A stretch of DNA of 22,284 nucleotides from CAYMTN01 sp964393335 (GTDB taxonomy: Bacteria; Chloroflexota; Anaerolineae; Aggregatilineales; Aggregatilineaceae): positions 1-22,284 of the forward strand of contig CAYMTN010000071.1 of the NCBI GenBank assembly GCA_964393335.1. The letters run 5' to 3'. Both the position numbers and the translations under genes were made by a program. Below are positions 22,072 through 22,284 of this stretch, piece after piece (positions within the stretch are counted from its first letter, which is position 1; every line of letters starts with the position of its first letter). The notes under the pieces are model-generated. The model did no database searches. It saw only the letters and a program-made list of their open reading frames with translations, and was not told the origin of the DNA.

Positions 22072-22284
22072 TGGACCTGCTACAACTTGCTCGCGGTCCC
22101 CTGTTCACCGGCGCGCTGCTGTTTTTCATCGGCGGGATGTCGTACCGGCTGGTGACGGTCATCGGGATGGGCTGGCGGCGCAATCGCGTCCCATCCAAGA
22201 AGAATCCTGCGGTGGGGGCGGTTGTTTCGCTGTTGAAAGGCTGGCTGATCTTCCCCTTCTGGCAGCGCATACGGGGGACTTTCG
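22071..22284 (+). CDS. NarI/DsrM-like membrane cytochrome b subunit (Isp1-like), 3' end outside window
   Basis: The first 71 codons. The start LLQLARGPLFTGALLFFIGG, with a membrane helix and the following SYRLVTVIGMGWRRN, is the usual N-terminus of NarI-gamma/DsrM-type cytochrome b proteins; a second helix begins near residue 52. Its ATG shares one base with the hydrogenase small-subunit stop (TAATG), so translation is coupled. In Isp-type hydrogenases such a cytochrome b (Isp1) passes electrons between the hydrogenase and the quinone pool or an HdrD-like protein (Isp2). Heme-ligand histidines are not yet visible in this fragment. Confidence 0.75.
   Translation, partial: MDLLQLARGPLFTGALLFFIGGMSYRLVTVIGMGWRRNRVPSKKNPAVGAVVSLLKGWLIFPFWQRIRGTF

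Overview
The window (22,284 bases, GC-rich, strong G/C preference at third codon positions) looks like a chromosomal segment of an uncultured-type bacterium, most plausibly Chloroflexota (Anaerolineae-like). This is an inference from gene content (giant secreted subtilase with choice-of-anchor/Calx-beta modules, SNF2-SWIM gene pair, PadR-controlled FtsX-type exporter, TusA/DsrE/lipoyl-protein/[NiFe]-hydrogenase cluster); no rRNA or other phylogenetic marker is present. I saw no tRNA, rRNA, CRISPR array or intact transposase.

Layout. (1) 1-5334, minus: the first 1,778 residues of a very large secreted S8 serine protease, running off the left edge with no stop. It carries a tandemly duplicated beta-helix/anchor/Calx-beta module. 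(2) 5335-6291: a non-coding, hairpin-rich stretch whose left part resembles the right end and guide-RNA region of an IS200/IS605-type element without its transposase genes. (3) 6292-6777, minus: DinB-fold protein. (4) 7488-11434, plus: SNF2-family helicase and a SWIM zinc-finger protein, translationally coupled. (5) 11474-14567, minus: FtsX-type permease and its ATPase, divergent from a PadR regulator (14785-15393); the shared spacer holds a repeated palindrome TTACG-N3-CGTAA that is the likely PadR operator. (6) 15409-17502, plus: a fusion of an HdeD-like six-helix membrane domain to a PIG-L/LmbE deacetylase, a GNAT acetyltransferase and a doubtful small ORF. (7) 17565-18566, plus: a LacI-family regulator. 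(8) 18567-19389: non-coding, with a candidate promoter, a long imperfect stem and a Rho-independent terminator that together suggest a small RNA or an attenuated leader. (9) 19390-22284, plus: a tight operon of TusA-like sulfur carrier, DrsE2-like protein, second DsrE-like protein, GcvH/LbpA-like lipoyl protein, Tat-exported [NiFe]-hydrogenase small subunit and the start of a NarI/DsrM-like membrane cytochrome b, cut by the right edge.

The most interesting element is the last operon. It joins the sulfur-trafficking set best known from the sHdr sulfur-oxidation pathway (TusA, DsrE proteins, lipoate-binding protein) to a membrane-bound uptake-type hydrogenase whose small subunit is followed by a cytochrome b gene, as in Isp-type hydrogenases. 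This suggests a link between H2 and sulfane-sulfur metabolism. The TusA gene appears to have lost its proper start through a one-base frameshift, or to be miscalled, because the Cys-Pro active-site motif is encoded in frame just upstream of the first usable ATG.
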